A stretch of DNA of 64,000 bases from Sympetrum striolatum (taxonomy: Eukaryota; Arthropoda; Insecta; Odonata; Libellulidae): positions 42,689,393 to 42,753,392 of the forward strand of contig OX388350.1 of assembly GCA_947579665.1 (NCBI GenBank), written 5' to 3'. Every line of letters begins with the position of its first letter. Position 1 is the first letter of the stretch. Below are positions 35,881 through 47,361 of the stretch, piece by piece. Made by a program: the position numbers and the translations under genes. The notes under the pieces are model-generated. The model ran no database searches, was not told where the DNA came from, and saw only the letters and a list, made by a program, of their open reading frames with translations.

Positions 35881-36235
35881 CCGACTCCTCTTTTCCATGT
35901 TCCTACATTTAGATCGTCCCTTGCTCAACGTTCCCTACGATATAGACTTCCAAACCTTCTTAATTCCTTACCTCCCTCTATAGACCCTTTCAGACTGTCT
36001 CTTAAAAGAATGTCTGTATATAGATTCTTGTTAATAATTTTCTGCTTGTGTCGTTTTCTGTGTATATACATCTATGCTGTTTTTCGTTTGTTTAGCTTCT
36101 ATTTTAATTTGTACAACCATGTATATTTATTCAATTTTGTTGTTTTCGTTGTCTGTTGCTTATATTCATTTAAAAAATGGTCTCAAAACTGTATGTGAAT
36201 CTTTGAATAAATAACTAAATAATCTGGGAACAAAT
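35881..36235 (+). pseudogene. LINE family B: reverse transcriptase C-terminus, 3' UTR and tail
   Basis: From about 35881 one frame reads TPLFHVPTFRSSLAQRSLRY, then RLPNLLNSLPPSIDPFRLSL. This is the pattern that closes ORF2 in CR1/Jockey-type non-LTR elements (HVP..R..., S.RYRLP.LLNSLP..I, F). The frame stays open to a stop at 36196-36198, but the last 60 residues are hydrophobic and atypical, so the original stop may have been lost. The 3' end is TGAATCTTTGAATAAATAAC, shared with the minus-strand copy at 42.75 kb. The element is strongly 5'-truncated; the catalytic palm domain is absent. Confidence 0.65.
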
Positions 36236-36239
36236 TAAT

Positions 36240-36908
36240 TGTAAATTTGACCTATTACACACTACACTCTCTTTCCTATAAATGGTAGTTGGGTAATGAC
36301 ACCAATTTCCGTTGCTGTTGACACAGTAATGAAAAAATATACGCTGCTCTTACTGGAAATGGTGGGGTCCAGGCAGCTTTTAGCTTCCTAATTAGATTGT
36401 GTCTCATTTATGTTTCTAATGAACGTGTTCATTCACTATATCCCATGAGTAATGAGCAACGCTTTCACAAACAAAGCTTGATTATTAGAGTTTTGATCGC
36501 TAAATGATTCGTGATGAAAGGATGTATTTGAATGCATGACCTGATAATAAACAGGAAAACGTTCGAGGTACTTTTATAGTGAGTGATTTCTGCATGATTT
36601 AAATTTATAGATTTATTTTAGGTCCTTAGTGCAGTGGTTATTAGAATTCCAGTTTTGAAGTGTATTTAGGATACAATGGTCCTTAGGAGAGAATAAATAT
36701 AATTTCTGTAGGATTCCGTACTCAAAGCGTTATTTGTCGAAAGTACCTATTAGTAATGCACCAACTGTTTTAATTTAATATTAACGAAGAAAATTTTAAA
36801 GTAACTATAAGAATTACAATAGACGGTTTTAATTTAGGTTTTTTTTTTCTATTACAAACTTCTCGCTTTTAAATGATGAAAAATACATATCAGTGGCAAA
36901 GTAGGGGG
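36240..36908. other. Noncoding stretch
   Basis: AT-rich DNA between two LINE fragments. I see no gene or distinct repeat. Confidence 0.4.
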
Positions 36909-37545
36909 TCTACATCTACATCTACATTAATACCCTACAAGCCGCCTTTCGGCGTGTGGCAGGGGGTGTAAACACCAGTTCAATCTAAATTACTTCCTTA
37001 TTCGATTATTGTCACGTATTGTTCGCGGAAAGAATGAATCTCTAAAGCGATTCGTCCTAGCATCTATTTCTCTTAACTTACGGTCATTATCGGATCAACC
37101 GACGTAGCAGGGGGGTTGCATGATACCGATTGTATCTTCGGAAAATGTAGTTTCCCTGAATTTATTAAGCAATCGCAGCCTAGCTTCCAATCTCCTTTCT
37201 TTCAATGATTCCCAACCTACGTCTGAGAGCATTTTTGTAACGCTTGCTTTTTTATCGTAGCATTTCTTAACAAAACGAACCGCTTTACGCTGCACTTTCT
37301 CGAGTTCGCGAGTACACGCCGTAGTTCATCCGCCGGATCCCATATACTTGCCGCATATTCCAGAAGGGGTCTGACCAAGGTAAAATAACATCGCTCTCTC
37401 ACCTTTTCGTCGCATTTACCGACAATACGCTTTACAAAGCCAAGCCTTTTACTTGCTTTGCCGCAGATTTTTCGAATATGCGTGCTCCAATTTAAGTTAT
37501 TAGTAATGTTGATCCCGAGATCCCGAGGGGTTATATCTTTCTTCT
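36909..37545 (-). pseudogene. LINE family A (CR1/Daphne-like) fragment, 37 kb copy
   Basis: The minus strand encodes the end of a non-LTR reverse transcriptase. It runs from a segment containing DLGINITNNLNWSTHIRKIC and RLGFVKRIV, through the LVRPLLEYAASIWDP motif, to the stop at 36992-36990. Compared with the 40.3-kb copy it has a 5-bp insertion near 37317 that breaks the frame after WDPADE. A CGA-to-TGA nonsense change lies at 37097-37095. The 3' UTR carries the hairpin GCCG/CGGC within CACACGCCGAAAGGCGGC, and the end is a (GATGTA)n tail at 36930-36909. The clade is inferred from the tail and C-terminal pattern. The polymerase core is missing. Confidence 0.85.
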
Positions 37546-37559
37546 AATCATTTAATTTC

Positions 37560-40160
37560 CTTCGATATCGTATCCCGTAGTCTTAAACCATTCTTTTATT
37601 TGTGGAACGTAATATTTTAGGCTGTGAAATTGCTTGATTCCAAGGAAAACAAAATTCCTTGGCCCTCAGGAAAATTAATACATAATTATTTGATAATTTA
37701 TCCGTGTAAATTATCATCTATAATATCCGTCCACAGATAATTTATCTGAGGAAGGATTCTTTTTGCAATTAAACATAAAAAAGTTCTACCAAGCTTAAAT
37801 TTATCAGTGCGGTGAAATTGCTATCTTACCTTCTTTTACGGGAGAAATTTACGAATCCATATCCTGCATCGAATTTCAATTTTTAATTTCTAAATTCACA
37901 TCCTGAATCGATGGATGGATCATTAATATTGAATATATCCCTTTATTAATCTGTATGAACTCATTAAAACGTTTGGGTTAAGAATTTCAGCGGATAAATT
38001 AAGTTGAAATTCGACCCATTCAGCCAAAAAAATTTTTCGAAGTGAAGGGAACCAATAAACTGTTTTACTGCAATTTTCCGTTGGTGAAAGTTAAGTAGTC
38101 TCAGTTTATTATTAGGTTTGTTTGTAGTTTAGATGTGAGTACCGTGTGAATAATTCTGTTTGCTTATCCATTATCCGTTTTAATACAGGCTGCAACATTT
38201 ACTTCTTTCTCTCCGTCAATGTTTCCCTTTATCTTTTTACGTCATGTTTCAACAAAGCCTTTTTAAAATTCTAATGCTCCCAATGTAACATACATAATTT
38301 CGAATATAAAAAAAATAAATTATTCACCGAATGAAACTATTACGATAACTAGTTCAGGGCACAGGTATTAGATTTTAGAAATAAATAATTTGGAAATTGT
38401 AAGAAAAAAGTAAATTTTCTAGACATGGAATACATTTTTTATTGCCCCTCTAAACTATCCAACTTCCCCTCTGTGATGGTGGAACCCATGTTAGAATAAC
38501 TGTTCTACATTAATAGTACTTCAGTTACCTGCGTTTATCTACAATTATAGTACCATCTTACTACTCAGTATCACTACCTTACGGTAAACCTTACCTCTAG
38601 ACTATCAATTAACGAAATTGCAAAATCCGTCTATATTCAGCTTAGCTTAAAAGGAATGAATCTCGCTGACATTACACCTTTTACGCGTGAAGTGGTTTGG
38701 TCCTTCTCGTCATCCCTTTCATATCTTCCAGATTATGCCTCATTCATCCCGTGTTCCATTCTAGCTTCTTCCATCTCTGTTAGCTTTTCTGTTCGTCCCG
38801 ATTCTTTCCACTCCCCCTCTTCCGTATCCCCATTCAATCCCTTTTCGTCTCCTTTGTTTCTCTTCGCCTCTTCCTCACGATGAGACGGTGTAAAGGCAGG
38901 AATAGGGTGTTCATGGCTCCATAGATGAGGCATAGATAGGCATCCACGACCAACCCTAAGACTTCCTCTTTCGGTTGGATTTAAGAGAAAAAGACGGTCT
39001 GAGCGGAAAGTGGCGTTACCCGGATAGTTTCATCTACCCTCGAACCGCAAATAAATTCTTCATTCGCATCAAATTAGGGCTATAAACGTACGGATTCGAA
39101 ATGTGATATTTGACGTTTAAGAGAAATACAACGTATTTTGGGTCTATTCCGGTTTTACGCTGTCAGCCACCCAGAATCGGTTCTAACGATTTTTCTTTTC
39201 GACCCGAGGCTGCAATATTGCAATCATCATCGCTAGAGATTTATTTTCGCAGGTCCTAGGTGCCATTCTTTCATGTTTATTTATCCTCCGCTTTTCTATT
39301 AATTTCTACATGTATTTTTTATTCTCTAAACTGTCGATCATCTTTGGCTTCCACTTTCTTTATTCTTCAGTTCACTGTTATTGCTTTTTTTAACACTCTC
39401 TTGTCAAATGATGGTTAAATTACACACCATAAAAATACCCCCGAAAGCTTTCATCATGATATCGAAAGGTACAAGTTAGTTTTATTGTATTTAATGTAGT
39501 GAACAAAACTTGTGGAACCGTGAAAATAATTATGTCAGATATATAGCTTAAACGTAAATGTTAAGCAAAGTTTTAATTGCATTTCTTAATTTTAGCTTGC
39601 TTGAAATCTTATTCCGTATCAGTCAGGCGATAATTTTTGCGTACTTCAAGTAATTAAGTGATATGCTCACTGTATACGCTGTACTATATTTATATATAAA
39701 ATTACTTGCTGATTTTGAAACTTAAATATTACATAGCTGTACAAACTCTAGATCGCGGACTAACCTGGCTCATCTGAGAATTCTATTCTACCCGCAAAGC
39801 AGTTGAATTTTCAAAGTATTTTATTCATATTTGCCCGTCAAAGAAGTAATCTCGGCATCACGCGGCCCACAATAATTATTTTGCGCTAACAGTGGACCGC
39901 AAGCCAAAATGTTTGTACATACATTGATAGGTAGCCAACAATCCTAACCATCCGTAGTGCACTTCGAAGAACTGCATAGTGTAACACCAGCGGCATAAGA
40001 TCCAGGGGCTAAATTAGTTTGTAGTCCTTCGATTGGTCCGGAGATATCGGAAATTTTATCCTGACGAATGAAAATAATTCACTGATAAATTATGTATGTG
40101 TGTTGTCCACGATTGTGATAAACAGTGGTTCATTGCTTCTTTCTATATTTTAAAATTTCA
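37560..40160. other. Noncoding stretch with a small GC-richer patch
   Basis: No gene is supported. A pyrimidine-rich, GC-richer patch at about 38650-39060 has open frames on both strands without a recognisable product. Confidence 0.4.
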
Positions 40161-40164
40161 GATG

Positions 40165-40292
40165 TTTAGAGATAGTCGGTAGTTGTAGTTGTCGGTAGTT
40201 GTCGGTAGAGATAGTCGATAGTTGTTATAGTTAGAGTCGATATAGATAGATATATATAGATAGTCGATAGTTAGAGATAGTCGGTAGTTGTC
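40165..40292. repeat. Irregular minisatellite of GTCGGTAGTT / GATAGTCG units
   Basis: Repeated words GTCGGTAGTT, GATAGTCG and TATAGATA fill this stretch with no fixed period. The last unit reads TTGTCGGTA and runs straight into the LINE at 40.29 kb. Confidence 0.8.
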
Positions 40293-40812
40293 GGTAAATG
40301 CGACGAAAAGGTGAGAGAGCGATGTTATTTTACCTTGGTAAGACCCCTTCTGGAATATGCGGCAAGTATATGGGATCCGGCGGATGAAACGTGTACTCGC
40401 GAACTCGAGAAAGTGCAGCGTAAAGCGGTTCGTTTTGTTAAGAAATGCTACGATAAAAAAGCAAGCGTTACAAAAATGCTCTCAGACGTAGGTTGGGAAT
40501 CCTTGAAAGAAAGGAGATTGGAAGCTAGGCTGCGATTGCTTAATAAATTCAGGGAAACTACATTTTCCAAAGATACAATCGGTATCATGCAACCCCCCTG
40601 CTACGTCGGTCGATCCGATAATGACCGTAAGATAAGAGAAATAGATGCTAGGACGAATCGTTTCAGAGATTCATTCTTTCCGCGAACAATACGTGACAAT
40701 AATCGAATAAGGAAGTAGTTTAGATTCAACTGGTGTTTACACCCCCTGCCACACGCCGAAAGGCGGCTTGTAGGGTATAGATGTAGATGTAGATGTAGAT
40801 GTAGATAGATGA
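40284..40812 (+). pseudogene. LINE family A (CR1/Daphne-like) fragment, youngest-looking copy
   Basis: An open frame covers the last 135 codons or so of a non-LTR reverse transcriptase. It contains LVRPLLEYAASIWDPADE, VQRKAVRFVKKCY, MLSDVGWESLKERRLEARLR, IMQPPCYVG and ends NRIRK at a stop at 40716-40718. This region lies downstream of the catalytic domain in CR1-type elements; the core and endonuclease are absent. The 3' UTR holds the GCCGAAAGGCGGC hairpin and ends in a (GATGTA)n tail at about 40776-40811. Unlike the 37-kb and 47-kb copies its frame is intact. The 5' truncation point falls within GTCGGTAAATGCG, which joins a minisatellite sharing the TTGTCGGTA word. Confidence 0.9.
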
Positions 40813-40888
40813 ATTTCATGCAACGGATGTTGCATTCAAAACTCAGCTGTAAAGAAAGAAAATTGGAACACGGCTGTTAATGAATTAG

Positions 40889-41062
40889 AGGTTTTAAATC
40901 TCCAATAGCCGTATTTGTCGGCGCTCCAAGTCTCTTTAACCGGCATTCGGAGAAAACAAATTTGTTGTTCTTAAAAGTGCGGTGATCCTTCCTTGTTTTC
41001 TCCGAATACCGGTGAATGAGACAAGGAACACCGACAAAGACGGCTATTGGAAATTTGAAACC
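40889..41062. mobile_element. Foldback element of about 174 bp
   Basis: Long inverted arms of about 70 bp pair block by block: CCAATAGCCGT with ACGGCTATTGG, TTTGTCGG with CCGACAAA, and CGGAGAAAACAA with TTGTTTTCTCCG. A central spacer of about 25 bp contains TTCTTAAAAGTGCGG. There is no coding sequence. The outer ends are AGGTTT(T/C)AAAT. It lies 77 bp beyond the tail of the LINE. Confidence 0.8.
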
Positions 41063-41099
41063 TTTTTTTTCATTATATTGGTAATTCCTTTAGTTCAAG

Positions 41100-41597
41100 T
41101 AAGACATTGTTTGTAATAATAATATCTCGACAGTATTAGGGTAAATTTTACTTGTACACGACCTCTCTTACAATTAACCATTGGATAACTATTCAACATG
41201 GAATTATACTAACAACCATAACTACTAACAATCAGGACTCTAACCCAGTATCTTGACTTTAATCACTATATTTATGCATAAAAGATTTTTAAACAATATA
41301 TTTCTACATAAATCCAATTTATTTATTAAACAGAATTTGTTTTTATATAAACCTAAATCTTTTATATACCTATAATTTATATGTACTTAGCATTAGTATC
41401 AAACTGGGTATGTTGTTGTTTTTAAAAGTGTATACTTCTCTTTTTGTCTATCTTGTTTGCATTTAGATTAATTCTAGTCGTAAGTTAATTTTTTAGTATA
41501 ATTTTGAATTAATTTTATACATATTATATAATATCTGTACAGGTTAGGTGTAAGGCCGGCCTAACCCCGCCATAAGGATTAAATAATAATAATAATG
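41100..41597 (+). mobile_element. Probable LINE 3' end with (TAA)n tail
   Basis: The 3' end holds a hairpin (GGTTAGG and CCTAACC around AAGGCCGG, at about 41542-41566), then CCGCCATAAGGATTAAATAA and a short (TAA)n tail to about 41597. This structure is common in Jockey/I-type LINEs. The 5' boundary is uncertain and no coding remnant was recognised. Confidence 0.45.
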
Positions 41598-41639
41598 GAA
41601 ATTGGCAACGCTATGGTTTAGTAGTTAGAACCCTTTTTT

Positions 41640-42050
41640 CTCCGCAGGAGGTTAAGTCGGGAGCGGTTTCTTCGTTTCGGATTCGACGTGCGTATTTATG
41701 CGGTGGATTGGTTGCGCCGAGGAAGGTCGCAACAGAGGAGACGTTTTTTGGGATAGAAGCTAATGTGTCAGATGGGGATTTGGAGGGATCGGGGGAAATT
41801 GGAGGATTTCGGGAGAGAAGAAAAAATCGGAAATTCGCTTTCCTGGGGGTGGCGTCTTTCGGGAATTGCCGCGTTTGTCATTTCGACGGTTTTTCATTAT
41901 GCAAATGGCGTTTCGACCTAGTTGTGCAAATCCAGTGTTTGTCTCCCTCGCATTAAACGCCCTCGGATGGAGCTAGAGATCCTCCCTCCGTTTCGGTCTT
42001 TAATCAATGGGCGATCCGGGCCGTCGATATAGCCTGCGGTATTAAAAACG
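41640..42050. promoter_or_regulatory. GC-richer island, possible regulatory element
   Basis: This block stands out from AT-rich flanks. It contains an octamer ATGCAAAT (41898-41905), a second TGCAAATCC, and CATTAAACGCC (41952-41962), shared in part with the 27.7-28.0 kb island. The open frame at 41708-41956 is not recognisable. Function is inferred only from composition and the shared words. Confidence 0.22.
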
Positions 42051-42740
42051 AACAAAATAACTCGTGACCTTTGAAAAAAAAATGGTGTAGGAATGATATC
42101 CAGTGAGTGCTAGTTCTAAATTTTGCCTTTTGTATGCTTTTTTACGCATCTTTGGAGTATCAATTTCGCTGAATATCAGTATATACACTGCTATCTCTTG
42201 TATTTTCACACATCCTTGGCCCCTCGGAAAAAAATTAGATCGAGAGTACTACTCCTAGCTGAATATTATTAGAACCAAATAACAGTTTTTTTACCGTAAC
42301 TGAATATTTTATGAACTGAATAACAGTTTCTCGCCGAAATACACGGAATTAGATGATTATAAATCTTAAGGAGTATGAAGGAATTACTTGATTCTCCAAA
42401 ATATCAGACTTAATAGAATTTTTTTACATTGATTTTATTATTATACTGTTTAGCTATCGTTCGTATCTGAATATTAACGAAACCGAATAGCACTTTTTGA
42501 TGAAATTTGCGATACTGAAAAAAGCCAAAACCCACTAGGAGCTTTCGTAGACAATCTATTTAAATAATTTGATAGTCGTAAAGATAATTATCAATCCCTT
42601 CTTTAACCACTTTAAGCGCTTAGTAAAATTTTCTTGGGTCAAACCAGCCAAAGGCAACATTATATTGAAGCCATAAAAATAGTCAAAGTATATAAAACAC
42701 AGATTTTATAAAATGTACCTTATAGTCACGTGATAAGACT
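42050..42740. other. AT-rich noncoding stretch
   Basis: Nothing distinct is visible. Open frames are very short. Confidence 0.4.
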
Positions 42741-42744
42741 TTCA

Positions 42745-43545
42745 ATAGTTTATTTGTTTATTCAAATCTCACATACAGCATAACAATGCCAATTTAAAGT
42801 GAAATATAAAAATATACATATAGAAAAGTAATAAACATGAACAGTAAAAATTGACATAACATTTAGAGAAAAAGAAAACAAACATAAAGGTAGATTTTAC
42901 AATTATATGGATAAAGTGTGTGGTAAGCTCAGGTTCAAAAATGTCCATTTAGATAGGGAGAAAGGATCAATAGAAGGAGGAATTGAGTTCATCAGAGAAG
43001 GAAGACGAAAGAAAAGGGAGCACTTGATAAGTGGAAGTCTAGGAGTAGTACAGTGAAGTAATGATGTCAAACGGGTAGATCTGTTTGGAACACGATGGTT
43101 GATAAGTGAAGTTAAGGGAGGACAGTCAGAAAGGGAGTTCAGCAGTGAATGTAAGAAGGATAAATCATGTTTTGATTTAGTGACATAAAGAGATTCCAAG
43201 GATAGTGAAGATAAGATAGAGTTTTTAGAGACTTGACGGAAGGAAGGAACTCAGGCTTTTAAAATTCTGAGAAAGAAGTTAGTAATTCTGTCTAATGAGG
43301 AAAGATGAGTTGGAAAGGACATAGACCAGATGGGGGAAAGTAAGATACAGTGGGAAAGATGAACGAGGAAAAGTATAGGGAAAGAGCCAGAGGGTCTTTG
43401 ATATCGGTGAAACGATACAGGAGGCCTAAGAGAGACATCGCACGATTTTTTATTTTTGTAATATGTTCAGAATATGTTAATATATTGTTAGTTATTTCAC
43501 CCAGATCCTTTTGTTGTATTACTCTTGGAAGAGTGACTTAATTTA
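42745..43545 (-). pseudogene. LINE family B: longer reverse transcriptase C-terminal fragment
   Basis: On the minus strand a decayed ORF2 end is readable in pieces. It starts with KDLGEITNNILTYSEHITKI and RAMSLLGLLYRFTDI (about 43520-43410), the region just after the catalytic domain in CR1-type elements. After several stops it continues to SLLNSLSDCPP, HRVPNRSTRLTSLL, FFRLPSLMNSIPPSIDPFSL and a stop near 42905. The end resembles the 35.9-kb copy (LP.L.NS.PPSIDPF.LS). The 3' end is GAGATTTGAATAAACAAATA at about 42770-42750, again like the 36.2-kb copy. The palm domain is absent and frameshifts are numerous. Confidence 0.75.
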
Positions 43546-44685
43546 ACTTATAATTATATTCAAACGGTTTTTTAGCCCTATAGATATAATATGGCATTTA
43601 TTAATGTTTAAATTTAATTTTCAGTGAGAGCCTTTATCAATAGTTGGGAATACCGGAGAATAGATAAGGTATTTACGAATATAACAGAAAAAGATAGTTG
43701 TGAGGTTTTGTGAGGTACAATGCTGAGGTTTACATATTATTTGATTGGCGTTACTGACGAAGGTGATGGATAACATAGAAATGTGGAAACGTAATTCGGG
43801 TCTTTGCCTTAAGAAATGATATTAAACGTTTAATTTTGAATACATTCATATTAATGCTTGATTTTAATGTATGGAAAACGTTTTTTTTAGTTGTTCTTAA
43901 TCCGAAAATTGTAAGTAAAGGAGCCTTTTGACACTAAGTTCTATGTTGATTTTTACAGAAATATCATTGAGTAATTACAGCGAACATGTTTGCGTGTTGC
44001 TTATATGAATTACAAATTACATAGCTGTTTAATAAACATAGGCAAACTAGGCATGGGGCTTGTTGCTGTTCTTAATGGAGTACCTCTTGTGAGGATGTTT
44101 GTGCTGCTTTGAAAATTCATTCTGTATTGATGATGTCTTTCTTACGAGTTTTGAATGACGTCCCTTCTAGCGTATCCATTGCCTATCTTTCGCTTGAATA
44201 ATTGTGGAGAATTTGCATATATTTGCAAACTGATTTGTGTTTCCGAATTCCATTACCAGTGCTATGGCGAATATTAGAATACTAAATTTGTTTTGCTCTT
44301 CAAATTGCGATGAATATTTTCACGGTTGACCGGTTTATCAATCATTTGTTAGTATAGCTACCGAAATCCTGGTTCAACGATGCTCCAGTAGGACGTTATG
44401 GGTATTTTAACCTCACGTTAGATTTGTTGTTTTTGGATGAATACTAATAATTGTTGCATATGTTCACGAATAGTTTTTAGCTATTATCAATTCATGCATT
44501 TAATCGACATTTATGATACATTAATTGAGAATTTCTCACATGGAAGGGTTTGTGTCATAAGGTCATAATTAGTCTGGGTTTCAAAGGTTTGTATTTTGGA
44601 TGCATTTTTGGGGATTCGGCTTTTCAGTGTTCCTTGTTTGAAAGCGTTCTTCTGTGGTATTTTAGGAGTATCATACATTTCTTGT
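43546..44685. other. AT-rich noncoding stretch
   Basis: I see no gene or clear repeat. Confidence 0.4.
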
Positions 44686-45062
44686 TCCTGCTACCATACT
44701 ATGATGGATGCACTATTTTCATTTGTCATGTGGTTCAGGATAGAGAAAAATGTATCTTTCATTTTGTTTTGTCCCAGTCTTGATCATGGCTGTGATGAAA
44801 TGAAAGTACCGAGGTATGAGTGAATAATAGCACTAATCTCCTTACGGAATGCCAAGACAAGTGTTACTCATAGAGTCATTGTGCTTCACTTGCGTGGACA
44901 TGTTCCGCTTATAGCATTCTGGCTGAGTGAGGAAAACAATGGCAAACTACCTCATTCCTCACCCTGCCTAGTGAACCTCATTTCTCTCTGCAAGCTCTTA
45001 GTAGCTTATGGCAGAGGGAATGAAGCACCAACCGGCCTTTGGGCTGAATACTTTACATAAAT
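44686..45062 (+). repeat. Dispersed repeat R1, longest copy
   Basis: This copy joins the segments seen separately at 28.7 kb (GTTCCTGCTACCATA onward) and at 20.3 and 22.4-23.0 kb (CATAGAGTCATT, GGCAAACTACCTCATTCCTC, ACCGGCCTTTGGGCTGAATA). It defines a repeat of about 375 bp. I see no open frame of note, no terminal inverted repeat and no pol III boxes. It could be a LINE 3' UTR or a SINE-like element. Confidence 0.75.
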
Positions 45063-47361
45063 TTCTTGTGCTCCTAGATCCATGATGCTTAATATATTTT
45101 CCCATGCTTCTTGCTCTGTATTTTAGGTTGCTCTCCTATTTTCGTTGTTTTTATTAGAATCCAAAGTCAGATATGCATTTCATTTTGTCTGGAAGCAAAG
45201 TTTTTGAATTTTACTTTTACATAATGACCCAGCGAGCCGGCAGCGTATGGCAGGTGTAAAAACGCCTATATCTTTAACCCTAATTGCTATTATCTTTTCT
45301 AATGCTCCACCATTTATTTCCTTATAACGCTTCCTTGTTTTCTCTCCAAGCTCGCAAAAGCTTATAACTGTAGTAACAAAATCAAAAATGTTTTTGATTA
45401 GATATGTTTATTTTAATTATTCGAAAAACGTTACCATTATGTATAATTATAATAATACGTGTTGTTGGTGTCCAATTCGGCTTCTTAATATATAGGAATC
45501 GAAATCTCGATTTCATTGTGTAAATATATGATTTTCATAGCAACCTATTACTATAAGTTACCTCCAATGGTAATGATATTCTTAGTAGTAATTATATCAT
45601 ATACTCTTTTCGTTGGTTCGTGTCTTTGTTATTACATGCCTCATGAATCTTTTAATTTCTAAAAGATCTTCCAGTACGAAGTAATTGAAAATGTTTTGCT
45701 TATAGTACCCTATATTTACCTCTGAAAACCATCTTTTGAATATAATAGAGGCCGAGAACTAATTTTTTGTTATGCATTTTCAATAAGAGGAAAGGTGTTG
45801 GCCAACAAAAGAAACTAGCTGAAATTATACTGCCATGTGAGATCCTGTGAGGTATAATGTAAATTCATCACACTCTGTATCCTTGCTCCAGCACTTAAGC
45901 CTTTGTCAGGCAAGTTTGCTCTTTAGCCTCTGTGGGAATCGACATTCAGTGCTCGCTTTACTGTGCACAATTCGACTCTTTGAAGGGAGAATTTTCTGGT
46001 GGAAAACGCGTCATTTTGTGCTTAGCGTTCGGAGTTCATCTGCTTTTATCCTCATTCGAGAATTCGGTACGTTGAGAAAGGATCGCTCTAAAACAATGTC
46101 TTTCCCATTGTATTTGTCGTTTTCCCTTTCACTTTTTACTTCGTAACTTCGTTTTGTGAACATATCACCCTTGGAATACATTGTCAACGAATGAGAGGAA
46201 GTAGCATTTTTCGCGAGGAGACCCCTGTATGCGTATGGCTCGTTTTATGTAGTTGTTTCCTCTTGAAAAGTTTGAATTAAATCATATCATTACAGCAAGT
46301 GTGTTTAATGATTTGAAAGACTTTAGGGATCTAAATCTATCTTCATTTGTTTTGAAATGAGATTTTCAGGTTGGAGACGAAATAACTCTTTTTCAGATGT
46401 GATTATATGTTAAAATTAGTTTAAATTCTCATCTTACATCGAAGTTATTTAAATTTTCGAAAAAATATTTTTAGAATATTTTAGAAGTAGAAAATTTCTC
46501 TGACGATTATGGTCAATAACCGTTTTGAATGTATACTTTTACTAAAGTTTATATCTTAAATTCTACCTTCAAGTCGAGCGTTTATAGTTTTCATTTAGGT
46601 TTAGCACCCATACGCGTTTAAATACACCAGTCACAATGAATTGCATGGAAATGTTTTTATAAATTAAATTTCTCTCTTCAATATTTTTGTGTTGTAGCCT
46701 TTTGGTTCATGGAGCTCGATAATCGCTATTTCTTGCTTATCATATCTTGATTACATAACTGCTTGAACTTTTTCTATTACAACTAGCAATAAAGAAAATG
46801 TACTTCACTGCTAGTCCTATTGTCATGTAAGCCACTTTTATATTCTTGCCTTAGTTGTAATACAGCTCTGATTGTCCCAGTTAATAGCTGTAATTATTTG
46901 AATACAATTTTAATCGATTCCTTTGTGTTCTAAAAGTCTGAATATCGCCTCTATGTACTCTCTGTTATGAATATTCTAGTTCTAACAAAGCCATTCATTG
47001 TATTTCCGTATATTTTCAAATTTTGAACATATTCCAAGAGTAGGTCTCTTGCTGATCTATATTTTTCTAAATCTATAATACTAAATCTATAGTTACTCCT
47101 CCATATTTATTTCTTTTCTCTTCCACTGTTCTTTAAGATAACTTTATGCAACGTGATTTTAGTGTAACTCTTTCATTATTATGACAGACTTTTTCTAAAT
47201 CATTACAAAATTTAGGATATTAATTTATTATTGAATATTCATACTAGTACATATTAACTCCAATCACTTAATCCTCTGATAATTCCTAATCGTTTCAAGT
47301 AACTCCTATATACATAGTATCCAAACCTAACTCATTATCCCATCGATCATTAATTTTGTCT
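45063..47361. other. Noncoding stretch
   Basis: No supported gene. The frame at 45847-46146 (99 codons) lies in a slightly GC-richer patch and is not recognised. Confidence 0.4.

Noticed and set aside
39850..40060. hAT-like fragment around GCGGCCCACAA
   Set aside because: No terminal repeats or 8-bp duplication could be found.
46900..47160. Another minus-strand reverse transcriptase fragment
   Set aside because: A short stretch looked vaguely like a LINE C-terminus, but stops are frequent and no diagnostic motif could be placed.
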